Source: Brachypodium distachyon (lineage: Eukaryota; Streptophyta; Magnoliopsida; Poales; Poaceae). Taken from it: 64,000 nucleotides of DNA. Position numbers and translations under genes: made by a program. Where the stretch lies: contig NC_016131.3 of assembly GCF_000005505.3 (NCBI RefSeq), positions 4,113,501 to 4,177,500 of the forward strand. Direction: 5' to 3'. Within the stretch, counting starts at the first letter, position 1, and each line of letters begins with the position of its first letter. Below are positions 10,201 to 22,800 of the stretch, in pieces. The notes below the pieces were generated by a model. The model did not search any database. It saw only the letters and a program-made list of their open reading frames with translations, and was not told where the DNA came from.

Positions 10201-13200
10201 CCTCCCCTGCAAAGAACCAAGATTATGTTCAAGTGCATGTTTCCTATAGAAAGTACAGGCTCTAAAACAGAATGTGGAAGAAATGGGTTTAGGATGAAGC
10301 TTATCAGATGGTTCAGCATTCATTGAACTAGTGTACTGAACAGGAACGAAAAGGACTATCAAATGATCTTGGTCCATAATGAAGAACGTCAAATTACACT
10401 GCTTTGAATTATGCAGAAGAAAATATACCGGAAGCTTATAAGAAGTTGAAGCAATGGAAATCGAGAACTTGCAAGGTTGAGTAACTGAAAGGCTAGACAG
10501 CAAAGCAATTTAAGAAACACTCTTGAGCTAAATAAGACACGGCAATAAGAGTATAGGAGTATACCAGAAGCTTGCAGCTCCACCCCAGCTTTCATGACCG
10601 GCTTGCCGACCGGTTTGTATTCATCGTTGAAAACCATTTCTTGCCTCGAGCGAATCGGCAAATAATCGCTGGCAACCTCAACATGCTTCTGCGGTGACGA
10701 TTTGACGCTACCATTCATGATTCCATTAGCACATGACCCATTGGGAGCAATAGCCTTTGCTGGCTCATCCAGGCCGTTGGCAAGGGAAGACAGGAAACTG
10801 AACAAGAAACTGACAGCCAAGCTGACTCTGTACTCAGGGTGTGTGGTTCCTTCTGATGGCAAGATGGCCTCTTTTAGCAGCCGAACTGCTTCCAGTATCA
10901 CAGGTGCGCTCACCGATTTCCCCTTCAGGAATTCTTCAACTTTCCGAGCCCGAATCGCGTGATTGCCACCGTAAGCGCCGAATGCGAGGCAGATGTCCTC
11001 AATAAGGATCCCTCCTGACGCTGCATAGAGTGAAGTCCTTGCAAGGAATGCAGAGTTGACATACGAGACAGCATTGCCGAATGGTCGAGGAGATGCTCGG
11101 GAGGTCTCAAAGATGACATTCTCTGAACCCCAGTCAGGAACAGAAACGCTGAGCAGTATAGTCCTGACATCACAGGGAGGCTGCTCCAAGAACTCCTCCA
11201 GCGTCAGGCACAGCATCTTCTTGGAAGCTGTCGCAATGGTTACCGTCGAACCCGCTGCGAGGAGGACGGTAGCAATATCCGACGGGAACTCCAGCCGCTG
11301 TGCCATGATCAGGTTCCCGCCGATGGTCGCCGTGTTCCGGACGAATGGTGTGGCCACCTTGCTCAGGTGATCGGCGATCTTGCTGAACACCGGAGTTCCA
11401 TCAGAAAACACCTCTATGGCCTTAGCAATGGACACGGCGGCTCCAATCTCCACACCCTTGCTACTCCTGTTGATCACTGAGAGCTCAGGAATGCCTTTGA
11501 TGTCGATGTACTTGTCATGGAGGTCTTGGTCCTTGTACACTCCGGAGCCGGTGTTAGACGCCACAATCTTGACAGAGTTGTCATCGAACCAGTCTGAATC
11601 AGAGAGGCTGTGGAGCTCCCTGATGCTCTGGGGGTGGAACCAGCTGCTGTCATCGCCGGTGATCACCTCTGGCGGTATGAGGGACTTGATTTCAGACTTG
11701 AGGAAATCTGGGAAGGTGCATACAGAATCGGCGGAGTACTCTGGCAGCTTGCCGACGTCAGCGCAGCCTTTCTTCCAGAAGGTGTTGAGGCCAAGGTCCT
11801 CGAGGTCGACGTCGGCGGCGAAGCTCTTGCAGGCGTCGATGATGGGCCGGTAGCCCGTGCAACGGCAGAGGTTGCCGGAGACGGCGTGCTCGGCCTCGCA
11901 CGAGGTGAGCTTGGAGAACCCCGGCGGTGCAGCTGGCTCGCCGCCAGGCTTGGGCTTGTCGGCCTTGACGAGCGCGGAGAAGATGGACATGCACATGCCG
12001 GGCGTGCAGAAGCCGCACTGGGAGGCGTGGAAGCCGGAGAGGCGCTGCTGCACCGGGTGGTAGCCATCGCGGGTGTTGCCGATGCCCTCACTTGTGGTCA
12101 CCGAGCAGAAATTCACGCTGTTGACGAGCGTCAGGCAGGAGCTCGCCGAGAACTCGGTGACCTCGTCGGTGGTCGGGTCGTACTTGGAGATCAAGACCAC
12201 GCATGCACCACATCCACCTACAATGAGATATAGTAATGTCAGACTGTCAGGTAATCTTGGATTGTTGGTTGATCTAAAAGTGACTTTGTACTAAGTATGA
12301 CTATATTCACAGATAAAATAGTTATTCCCTAGTTATCTGTTGGAATATCATTCTGCAGACTTTCTGTGATGAGACTAACATTTTGAAGAAAAAAAATCAT
12401 CGGGATGAAATGCTTTCCCCTGGTCCTTGGTTGAATCAAAATCTCAAAAACATGAATAAAATTAAGATAATTAAATTGTCTGCAGCACAAACGTTCTGGA
12501 CGAAGTATTAATTTAGGACATGACTATCTCCGCATCGGCGGATGGATGAAGCTTTTAATGGTAACTTTGTTAATTCAAAAGCTTGTAGTACAAATCTCAC
12601 ATTTAGATCAGTTGGTTTTAAATGTTAGCTTTGTTCGAGAAATAGTATACTCGAACAAACCCCTGTAGCAAAGGAAGCTTTTGCACAGAAGAGTTGAGAG
12701 ACGGCCCCCGGCGGACCGAGATCGGGTGCCCTGCGTCCCTCTATCCACCGTCAACTAAAATCGGACGGCCCGCAACGACTTTAGACACGATACACACGTA
12801 TAGCAGGTTAAGAAGAAGAGGAGTGCAGCGATTCCATTACAGATCAGAAGACAGAAGGCACGTACAGGCAGACAACAGTAAGGATAGATTATACAAGCCA
12901 AATCTGAACAATTGCAATTTTGCAAAGACAAAATATACAAGCAAAAGCTGGACACTTATATAGGTATGAACAATTGAAATCTGAACAATCGTTCAGGCAT
13001 ACAGCAGGTTTATAGAAGAACAATAGTTCATCGATTCCAATTTCTTCACAAACCATGGAAGCCAAAACTGGAATACAAGGACAAATTATACAAGTCAAAT
13101 CTAAACAAGTGAATTTTTGCAAGGACAAAACATATAAGGAAAAACTGGACACGGTCTGAACAATTGAAATTTTGAAGCACTTAGCACTGAAATCTGGACT

Positions 13201-14721
13201 GTTCCTACATGATCAACACTCATAAATGCCCTTAGCACTAAAATCTAGACTGTTCTTACATGATCATCACTTAGCACTGTAGCCAAATCTGGAATATTCT
13301 TACATGGTCAACACTCACAAATGCCCTTAGCACTTAAATCTGGACTGTTCTTACATGATCAGCACTGTGCACGACCCCCATATGCAACCCAAAACACCCA
13401 TTAAACCGCATACCTACTTGAGGTATCCCCCTGTCAATTTCTCCCATTGCACACACTTGCAAATGCACAACACCCACAATTGCATAGAACAATAATCAAA
13501 TCATGTCAAATTGCACAGCACATCACCCCAATCAACAAGAATCTGCACAATTAGGTAGCACACGCATCAACTCAATTGCACAGCACATCCATCACAAAGT
13601 TCAGCAAAAAAAGAAGAAAAACGGATACCTCCTTCCTGCTGCTGGAGTCCGACGGCAGCGAGCAACCTGAAGGTCGATGCCCACTGCTACAGGAGGGGGG
13701 GCGGGGGTTTCGAGGAGCGGGGGCGGAGGAGGCCGTCGGAACTGGGAGAGGCGGAGCGGGGGCGGAGGATGCAGTGGCGTCCGGCGGAGCCTGCTCTCCC
13801 CCCCCCCCCCCCCCCCCCTCCCGCGGCGGCGACGGCGACGGCGGTTCGGCCGAGAAGCCCGAAGATTTCTTTTTCCCCTTGCTGTTTCCTCCGTGGCGCT
13901 CGTATAGGATTCCCGCATGGGTTGCTGCTAGCCGTCGGATTGAAACTGACGGTGGATAAAAGGTGGCAAGGCAAGCCGTGCCTTTGCTCTTCGGGACTTC
14001 GGGTGCTGTTCACGCTGGCCAGGAACCCATTTTCCATCAGATGGTGACGGTCGACGCATGTCCGCACCGAAGAAGGACAAATCAAGAAAATCTTGACGTG
14101 ATACGCAATGAATGAAGCTAGTAGCAGGAGCCATACATATAGCCCATGCCACCAGGACCAGATGACCGACCCTAGCTAGAGTCGTCGGTCGGTGTGTGCC
14201 GTGTTGCCTACGTGCACGTGTACAGAAACTCCTTCCGCCACTCGTTATTTTCCCCGGCCGCTCTCTCTTAATTCCTCTCGTGTTTCCCTACGTGATAACG
14301 TGAAACTGACCGGAGTTGAATAACATGGCGGCACGCGTGCATAGTACAGTAGCATGCAGCAGCACGGTCGATCGAGCAGCCATCGAGGAGCAAGTAAAAG
14401 GAACAGGAAGAATCGAACACCGGGAAGATGGAGGCCACCGTGCTAGCTCGACCCGCTTATCCAGCCGAAGATTCTCATGATTCCCATCTCACAAATTTGC
14501 AAAAGCAGAAAAACGGAAAGGAAATGAAGAGGTCGCGCGCTAGCCAGCTCACCTTCGCCGCAGCCGGGCTTGGGTCCTCTGACGGGCGTCCGCGTGCGGA
14601 GGAACTCCAGCAGCGTCGTCGACGGGTCGACGCCGGCCTCCTCGTGCCTCGCGCCGTTCACGGCCAGCACCACTCTCTCGCCCGCCGCCGCCGCCGCCGC
14701 CGGCTTCCCCAACGACCCCAT
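7291..14721 (-). CDS. Aldehyde oxidase A (molybdo-flavoenzyme), nine exons
   Basis: Exons in transcript order are 14721-14553, 12217-10565, 10206-9944, 9804-9595, 9497-9279, 9166-8201, 8102-8007, 7912-7624 and 7499-7291. They total 4074 bases, 1357 residues, with no internal stop. The order is an N-terminal [2Fe-2S] domain (GCGEGGCGAC), a second [2Fe-2S] domain (QCGFCTPGMC and CRCTGYRP), an FAD domain (NTATIGGNLIMAQ) and a large molybdenum-cofactor domain. The last has GGGFGGK, GGIEIGQGLWTKV and the catalytic-Glu motif GEPPLL in the final exon. Length and domains fit cytosolic plant aldehyde oxidases, which oxidise abscisic aldehyde or indole-3-acetaldehyde. The substrate of this copy is not readable. 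One oddity is Pro for the usual Leu just before the first cluster Cys (GPKPGC). Intron 1 (about 2.3 kb) holds a TIR transposon, and a decayed twin of exon 1 lies upstream. Confidence 0.92.
12742..13958. mobile_element. DNA transposon with TIRs in intron 1 of aldehyde oxidase A
   Basis: The left end (TATCCACCGTCAACTAAAAT then CGGACGGC) is the imperfect complement of the right end (GCCGTCGGATTGAAACTGAC then GGTGGATA), giving terminal inverted repeats of about 29 bases. The segment is absent from the matching intron of aldehyde oxidase B, whose flanking intron blocks align on both sides. The interior has arrays of short repeats and a GC-rich end with a C run, but no transposase, so it is a non-autonomous class II element. 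The superfamily is not certain and I could not settle the target-site duplication. Confidence 0.6.
13170..13372. repeat. Short imperfect tandem repeats inside the intronic transposon
   Basis: A motif reading roughly CTTAGCACTxAAATCTGGAC, then TGTTCTTACATGATCA, recurs three to four times with spacers. A related set built on TACAAGCCAAATCTGAACAA lies at about 12890-13160. Such subterminal repeat arrays are typical of transposase-binding regions of class II elements. Confidence 0.6.
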
Positions 14722-14841
14722 CGGTCGGTCGATCTCCACAACCGCTCGTGAAACGCGCCCGGCTCTCGTTTAAAAGGACGGGCTTGGCTAGAGACTAGAG
14801 AGCGAGCGGCAGGCGGCGGTCGATCGAGGCGCCTGCACAAC

Positions 14842-14849
14842 TTATAAAC
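14842..14849 (-). promoter_or_regulatory. Probable TATA box of aldehyde oxidase A
   Basis: Read on the minus strand the site is TTTATAAG, about 125 bases before the start codon at 14721. The TATA box of aldehyde oxidase C is at nearly the same distance. In the distal duplicate the equivalent place reads CTTAAACC on the plus strand, so the box is broken there. Confidence 0.5.
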
Positions 14850-15204
14850 CGGGACAGTAGCGACGTGGATGGCGCTGGCATCGATCAACGGCCGGCCGAA
14901 AGCGACGACGGGGATATATTGGAACGGCGTGCGTGAGCGCTGATGTTCTCCGATACGCGCGCTAGCCCGCACGTACGCCTCACGCATCCAAGTGAAAATC
15001 GATCGTGTACACAGCACAGACCATAGACATACATTCAGCCAACGCGACGTACGTTTTGATCCGAACCGACCGGAATGGGCCGCGTGGGTGCAGCCCTGTT
15101 GAGCGAGAAATGTTTTCAGCCTTCGAAGATGTTTGCATTTATCTTCTTCTTTTTTTCTCTTTCTCTTCGTGTACGGTGAATTTAGATGTTGCGCGCTAGC
15201 TCAC

Positions 15205-15427
15205 CTTCGCCGCAGCCGAGCTTGGGCCCCCTGACGGGCGTCCGCGTGCGGAGGAACTCCAGCAGCGTCGTCGACGGCGCCGCGCCTGTCTCCTCGTGCC
15301 TCGCGCCGTTCACGGCCAGCACAACTCTCTCGACCGCCGCCGCCGCCTCCGGCTTCCCCAACGACCCCGTCGATCGATCTCCACCAACCACAAGCCAACC
15401 TGCTGCTAGCTCCTCCTCCTCCTGCAT
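15205..15427 (-). pseudogene. Duplicate first exon of aldehyde oxidase, start codon lost
   Basis: This copy encodes the usual exon 1 peptide (VERVVLAVNGARHEETG, then LLEFLRTRTPVRGPKLGCGE) and keeps the GT donor at 15204-15203, so it could in principle splice to the shared exon 2. The expected start ATG before GSLGK is ACG. An in-frame ATG at 15427 would add about 20 unrelated residues (MQEEEELAAGWLVVGG). With its TATA box also damaged, it is most simply a relic. Use as an alternative first exon cannot be excluded without transcript data. Confidence 0.7.
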
Positions 15428-15899
15428 CACGTACCCGACAAGTGTGTGCGCGGGGCAGAGAGAGGGGCCGGACCAGGCTCTCCTTTAAAACGACGGGCTT
15501 CCCTAGAGAGCAAGCAGGCGGCGGTCGAGGCGCCTGCAGAACTTAAACCAAAACCAACGTGGATGCCGCTGGCAATCGACCAACGGCCGGCCGAAAGCGA
15601 CGTACGGGGATTGAAACGGCGTACGTGAGCGCTGATGTTCTCACGTACGCCGCACCGCACGCATTCAAGCTGGCGCGGGTCAAATGGAGAATGGGGGCGT
15701 GATGGTCGATCTCGATCGTGTACGCAGCACAGACACACATCCGCCCGGGTGAACTTAATTCCGGTAGATACGATTTCGTATTAATTTGCGTTGTGGGGTG
15801 GCCACATGCACAAGATTTTCTAATGTATAACCACAGCCGGACCGGATCTTTGTCTGTGTGTTCCCGAGACTGATGGACGAGTGTGCTTTGTTTTCGAGC

Positions 15900-16806
15900 A
15901 CGTACCACCACCAGCGCGCGCTGAAATTTCGAGGAAAGCGATGTGCTATGCAGGCAGTGTGTGTACAAAGTGATCTCCGATCGGCGGCAGCGACAAATGG
16001 GCGAGATACCTTCGATGCAGACCAATTCCGGTCTGCACGAGGAAGAAGGGATGCAGACGGGACCAGATGAAACCGTGTCACGGGACGGAAGGTGGCCACT
16101 ACCGGCTCGCGTGAGATCCCGCCGGCCGTGTTGGCTCGCAGGGGCGGGCCCACGGCCCGTGCTAGATGGGCTACAGCAACAGGGTCCAGCCCAGCAGAAG
16201 TACTGTTGATTCTAGTGACCTCAGCCCAGCATACCCACCCACCCACCCCCCAGGCCCAGACGCCCAGTGCGTTAGCCATCCTGCGGCACAGCGGCCCCAG
16301 AGCCCACGCCAGTCGTCTCGTCTTCCTGTGAGGCTGTGATTTTGCTCGCATCGATCCATCATCTATCGGCCTCCAGGCCCTCCACCATGTTTTATGAGAG
16401 GAAAATACATCATTTGTTCCAGATTCGACAACAAGACAATTGTCCCAAGATTATGAATTATATTATGATGTACAATATCTCGTTTCTTTACCTCCATGAA
16501 TTTTTCTGCATCAACAATCTTGTTAAAATCCATGGTTTTACACACAACTTATGTCATCACCTTGCAGATTCTCTTTTCCTCTCTTGAGCAAGAGCTTCAT
16601 GTATTCACCCCTGCAACCAACTCATTTTCTTTAAAGCAGCAACTCAATTTTGGCATCATACCAACACACGTCTGTAACTTGATCATGTATCTCTTCACTT
16701 TTGTACACACTGCAGACTGGCCAGCATTCACCTCACATTGGCTAGTATATATCGTCGTTCCCTTACGTACAGTACACGCGTAGGTGGCTACGTGCCATGC
16801 TTATCA
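15900..16806. other. Spacer between AO A upstream region and AO B
   Basis: The first part continues the AO A distal promoter: the block around 15830-15900 recurs at about 24.5 and 25.85 kb. From about 16.5 kb it matches the 3' flank of aldehyde oxidase A. The SAP gene expected downstream of aldehyde oxidase B is absent here, so a deletion or a recombination junction lies between about 16.07 and 16.5 kb. Confidence 0.55.
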
Positions 16807-19800
16807 TCATGCCTTGCGGGCGGTGGAGAGGCTCTCGAGGTGCCTCTCGACGACGTCGAGCCCACAGAGCTCCTTGACGGTGGCCATGGTCGCCGGCACG
16901 TTCATCTGGAACGTGAGCGGCGAGTCCACCGCGAACTCCTTCCTGGCCGCCCTGATGGCCTCCCGCATCGCGCAGTGCACGGACGACGCCAGCAGCAGCG
17001 GCGGCTCGCCGGACGCTGCAATCAATTAACCAAAGAATCGTCATGTCAAAGAACGCAGTGCCTTGTTGATGTCAGGTCAAAAGAGGATCGATATTTGCCG
17101 TACCTTTGGAGGAGAGGACGCGCTTCTTGTCGCGGGCGCTGTTGATGAGCTCGACGTTGAGCTGCTTGGGGATGGTGTCGACGGTGGGGATCTTGTACGT
17201 CCACGTGCCGTCGTTGATGACCATCCCGTCCGCGTTGGTGGCGTACTCCTCGTTGGTGAAGAAGCCGACGCCTTGCACGAAGGCGCCCTCCACCTGGCCA
17301 AGGTCCACCGCCGGGTTCAGGCTCTGCCCGCAGTCGTACACCAGGTCGCTCCTCAGGATCGTCGTCGCCCCCGTCAGCACGTCCACCTCCACCTGCCATT
17401 ATTCGTACCCAATCAGAATTCAGGAACGAAATGCATCTGCGGTGCTGCTGCCGCTGTTTGGATGGTCAGGTCAGAGTGGCACGTACCTCGCTGACGCCTG
17501 CTCCGTAGTTCAGGTAGCTCACGAAAGCTGGGTCAGGTTTCCAGTAGGCATGCGCCGCCAAGTTCACGCTCGCCATCGTCGCCTGTGTTCGAGCAAGGAG
17601 CAAAACAAACGATCAACCGCCAATTCAAGTGATCCAGTCGTGAATTGTCACCGTGTTAGTGGTAGAAATGAAGGGATCAAGTTCACCTGGGCAATCAGGG
17701 CGGTCCATGAAGGCGGCACGCCGGACGTGGCCTCGAGGCTCTGCTTGATCGGCATCAGCCGCTCCACGAGCTCGGCGCAGGACAGGCGCACCGCCTCGCA
17801 GCTGTTCTCAGAGGTGGTGCTCCCGCCGGTGAACCCACCCTGGGTCAGACTCAGCGAGTCGGCCTGGATCACGCGCACCTTGTCGAGTAATCCCTCTCCT
17901 TCGGGCCAGAGCGTCCCGAGCCCGAACGCAGTCATCTGCTTCACCTTGGTCCACAGCCCCTGCCCGATCTCAATTCCCCCGACCTCCACGGCAATGGACC
18001 CGTCGTTCAGGATCGACACCTTCCCGGGCGACGCCCGGAGCCGCACCTCGTACGTGATCGGCACGCACGAGATCCCACGCTTCTTCCACCTGCTCCCACC
18101 ATTGAACCTCTCCACTGCCGCCGCCCTCTGCTTGTACTCCGGCGATGCGGCCAGCTTGTCGAAGATGTCGACGAGGGTGTACGTCGGGACGTCGCCAGCG
18201 GCTTCCCCGTAGAACACCTTGAGGCTGTCAATGTCGTGGAGGTTCTTCTTCCTGACGGCGTTTGTGTCGGCACCGAGCGTGGAGGCGACGTGCTCAATTA
18301 TGGTCTCGGCGATAAAGGAGCCCTGCACGTCACCCGGGGCACGCATCGCCGACTTGGAGGACACGTTGGTCTTGCACACCTTGACGTCGAAGGAGAGGGC
18401 TCCCCAGTTGTACTTCTTCAGGGCCCCAATGAGGGTCATTGTCATCATCGCGCTGATGTCCGGCGAGATCCCGGCGTTCATCCCGAGGTCCAGGCGCAGC
18501 GCCGTAAGAGTGCCGTCCGACTTGAACCCAACCGAGTACTTGGCCTTCATCGGGTGCCGCCCTCCCGCCATGATCATGTCCGTCTTCCGGTCCAGGTACA
18601 TCCGGACAGGGCGCCGCAGCTTGAACGCGGCGACTGCAACTGCACATGCAACCTGAAAACACAAACAACCAATTCCTCCATGATCAGATTGTAGCAACTG
18701 AAAAATACAGACAGAAAAAAAACAATTGTTTGTTGGGGCACTACTTACATGGCATCCTTTCGTTGCCTTTCCACCAAAGCCTCCTCCGACACGCCTTGTA
18801 ATGACGCGGACATTGTGGTGTGGAATGCCGAGGCACTTGGCGATGACAGCCTGCGCAACCTCGGGCATCTGCGTCGACGAGTAGACAGTGATACAGTTGT
18901 CTTCGTCGGGGATGGCCAATGCGGTCTGCATCTCCATGTAGAAGTAGTATTGTGATTCAAGTTTCACCTGTGGGTGAAGCAACAATGATACTAGGTGTCA
19001 GTAGGCATAGGTCCTTTCCTGAAACTCAAGATGTAGTACATCCTAACATGAAGTGTGCACCTCTCCTGATAAGATCTTGTGATCAGCTTCAGACATCCCC
19101 TGGTCGAAGTCACCAACTTGGTTAGGAATAAAAAATGGGGGAGTGTGGAAGTAGCGGTTATGTTGGATGGCGTCCTCTATTGTCAGAATTGGCGGCTCAA
19201 GATTTTCAGTGTTGTACTCAATGACGACTTGCTTCGCCGCCATATAGGCATACTTTTGAGTTTCAGCAATCTGAGTGACAGCAAAGTAACATGATTGGAC
19301 GGTAAGTTCAAACATAGACTACTATTGCCAATTGTGTAAACATTGGGTCCCAAATGTTTCCTGAAAACATTGGGTAAACATAGACTACTATTGCCAATTG
19401 TGCATTTCTTTAGTTCTTAAAATCAAGTTGAAGTGGTGAAAAAGTGTACCACGACGCCGATGTTTTGGCCGGCAAATTCAGAAATCGGATCAGCAAAAAG
19501 CGCTTCTTCTCCGAACATCAGGAAGCTGGATCCAACATTTTCTCCATTGCTCGGAATGTCCTTTGCAGTTATGACCGTGATGACCTTTTGTGAAGCCAAA
19601 GATGGTTTGAAATTGACACCTTTTATATAAGCATGTGGATGTGTGCTGTAGATAAATGCTCCATAGAGGCAATCGTTGGGAGCAGGGATGTCATCAACAT
19701 ACACAGCCTCCCCTGCAAAGAACCAAGATTATGTTCAAGTGCATGTTTCAGGATAGAAATTAGAGGCTCAAAAACATAATGTGGAAGAAATAGGTGCAGG

Positions 19801-22800
19801 GATGAAGCTTATCAGATGGTTCAGCATTCATTGAACTAGTGTAGTGTACTAGAGATAAACGAAAAGGACTATCAAATGATCTTGGCCCATTAAGAAGAGT
19901 CTATATCAAATGACACTGTTTTGAATTATGGATAATACAATATAAGCATATAAGAAGATTTTTTAGGGATATGCTTATAAGAAGTTGAAGCTATGGAATT
20001 TAAAAAGTTCAAGTGCGACCATACATATGAAATCTAAGTGTTGCAAGGTTGAGTAACTGAAAAGCTAGAGAAAAAAGTAGTTGAAGGAAAAACTGGTGAG
20101 CTAAATAAGACACTGGAATAAGAGTATAGGAGTAAACCAGAAGCTTGCAGCTCCACCCCGGCTTTCATGAGCGGCTTGCCGACCGGTTTGTATTCGCCAC
20201 TGAAAGCTATTTCTTGCCTCGAGCGAATCGGCAAATAATCGCTGGCAACCTCAAGACGCTTCTCCTGTGACGATTGGACGCTACCATTCACGACTCCATT
20301 ACCACATGACCCGTTGGGAGCGATAGAATTTGCCGGCATGTCCAGGCCGTTGGAAAGTGAAGACAGGAAACTGAACAAGAAACTGACAGCCAAGCTAACT
20401 CTATACTCAGGGTGTGTGGTTCCTTCTGACGGCGAGATGACATCTTTCAGCAGCCGAACTGCTTCAAGTATCACCTGCGCGCTCACCGATTTCCCCTTCA
20501 GGAATTCCTCAACCTTTCGAGCCCGGATTGCATGATCGACACCGTAAGCGCCGAATGCGAGGCAGATGTCCTCAATAACAATAAGGATCCCTCCTGAAGC
20601 TGTACCCCCTGAAGTCCTTGCCAGGAATGCAGAATTTACATAGGAGACGGCATTGCCGAATGGTCGAGGAGATGCTCGAGAGGTCTCAAAGATGACATTG
20701 TCTGAACCCCAGTCAGGAACAAACACGCTGAGCAGTATGGTCTTGACTTCACAGGGAGGCTGCTCCAAGAACTCCTCCAGCGTCAGGCACAACATCTTCT
20801 TGGAAGCCGTCTGGATGGTGACCGTCGAGCCCGCGGCGAGGAGAACGGTGGCGATGTCTGACGCAAAGTCCAGGCGCTGCGCCATGACCAGGTTCCCGCC
20901 GATGGTCGCCGTGTTCCGGACAAACGGCGAGGCCACCTTGCTCAAGTGATCGGCAATCTTGCTGAACACCGGAGTTCCATCGGAAAACACCTCGATGGCT
21001 TTAGCAATGGACACGGCGGCTCCGAGCTCCACGCCCTTGCTGCTCCTGTTGATCACCGAGAGCTCCGGGATCCCTTTGATGTCGATGTACTTGTCATGGA
21101 GGTCTTGGTCCTTGTACACGCCGGAGCCGGTGTTCGATGCCACGACCTTGACAGTGTTTTCGTCGAACCAGTCTGAATCGAAGAGGCTATGCAGCTCCCC
21201 GATGCTCTTGGGGTGGTACCAGCCACCATCATCGCCGGTGATCACCGTCGGCGGTACCAGGGACTTGATCTCTGACTTGAGGAACTCCGGGAACGTGCAT
21301 ACAGAGCCGGCAGAGTACTCCGGGAGCTTGGCGATGTCGGCGCAGCTTTTCTTCCAGAAGGTGTTGAGGCCGAGGTCCTCGAGGTCAACATCGGCAGCGA
21401 AGCTCCTGCAGGCGTCGACAATTGGCCGGTAGCCAGTGCAGCGGCAGAGGTTGCCGGAGACAGCGTGCTCGGCCTCGCACGAGGTGAGCTTGGAGAACCC
21501 CGGCGGTGCAGCAGGCTCGGTGCCGGGCTTGGGCTTGTCGGCCTTGACGAGCGCGGAGAAGATGGACATGCACATGCCGGGGGTGCAGAAGCCGCACTGG
21601 GAGGCGTGGAAGCCGGAGAGGCGCTGCTGGACGGGGTGGTAGCCATCCCGGGTGTTGCCGATGCCCTCGCTGGTGGTCACAGAGCAGAGGTTCACGCTGT
21701 TGACTAGCGTCAGGCAGGAGCTCGCCGAGAACTCGGTCACCTCGTCGGTGGCCGGGTCGTACTTGGAGATCAGGACCACGCATGCGCCGCATCCACCTGC
21801 AATGAAATGGAGCAAACGTCAGATTGTCAATTAATCGTGAGTCCTGATAAAACATACAGTGCTACTAATTGATTAACTTAAAATTGAGTAGCAGAGCAGC
21901 TCGTGTAGACGAGACTTGAGAGCCACCGCCGGCCGGCCCGGACGGGATGCCGCCCAGGTTGGCCAGCTTCCAACAACATCTAGCAGGAACATCTAGCATG
22001 GGCACATTTTTCTATGGCTCCGTCTGGGCTTTGCCGTTTCTATCAGATCGTGACGACGCACATCCACACGAAGGACAAATCGAGAAAATGTTGATGTGAA
22101 TGAAGTAGCCCACAGCGCCGGATAATCCTAGAGGCGGTGTGTGTGCCTTGGAGCGGCAGGGTGGAGGCGAGCCGAGACGAAGAGCAAACGAGCCTCTTCA
22201 GTCGGCTCGGCTCGGGCTGGCTCGGTCTAGCGCCCGCGTCGGCCAAGCATCGCCGGCAGGCAACGGCGGCGGATCGAAGCGCCAGGTCGACTAGGAACTA
22301 GCAGAACAGAGCAGACGGCACAGGGAAGAAGAGGGTGTCGGCACCCGTGTACTCGGGCCTCGGGGAGAGGAAGAGGACGCCGCGTCCTCGCCGTCGGCCG
22401 GCCGGAGATGCTGCAGCTTGACGCGAGGCAAGCTCAGAAGTGGGGGTAGGCGGAGGGGGGTTCTGCAGCGGGCGGCATGCACGGTTGATGGCGCTGTGGC
22501 CTGCGGCAAAAGGCGGGCGGGGCGGCGGGCGTGCGGCGCCGCCGCCGCAACCACCAGAGCGAGCGAACGGGAGGGCTATGGGGCTATGGGCTGCGCCTGC
22601 GGGCCTGATGGAGTAGGTGCAGGCAATTTGGTTCGGAACTGGGTCGCGATTCACTGGGCCGTGCGTGGTGGGCTACCAATTTCGTTCGGGTCACGGGCTC
22701 GGTCCAGCTCGCCAGTCCAAGCTCGTTTGTCCACCCATCGATCCTACGTGCACGTGTACAGAAATTCCTTTCGCACTCATTGTTTCCGTATTCGGTTTTG

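Larger units (their letters stand above)
14553..15770 (-). repeat. Tandem duplication of AO A promoter and first exon
   Basis: The stretch from the exon 1 donor at 14553 to about 15050 is repeated with moderate divergence at 15205 to about 15760. Shared landmarks are the exon itself, the GGCGGCGGTCGA block, CAACGGCCGGCCGAAAGCGA, GTGAGCGCTGATGTTCTC and the ATCGATCGTGTAC block. The order is the same in both copies, so this is a direct repeat of about 650 bases. The copy nearer the gene body keeps its start codon and TATA box. The distal copy has lost both. Confidence 0.85.

Noticed and set aside
17106..18212. Long + strand frame opposite aldehyde oxidase B
   Set aside because: Antisense shadow of AO exons 6-8. 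The matching antisense frames in copies A and C show that it follows from codon bias.
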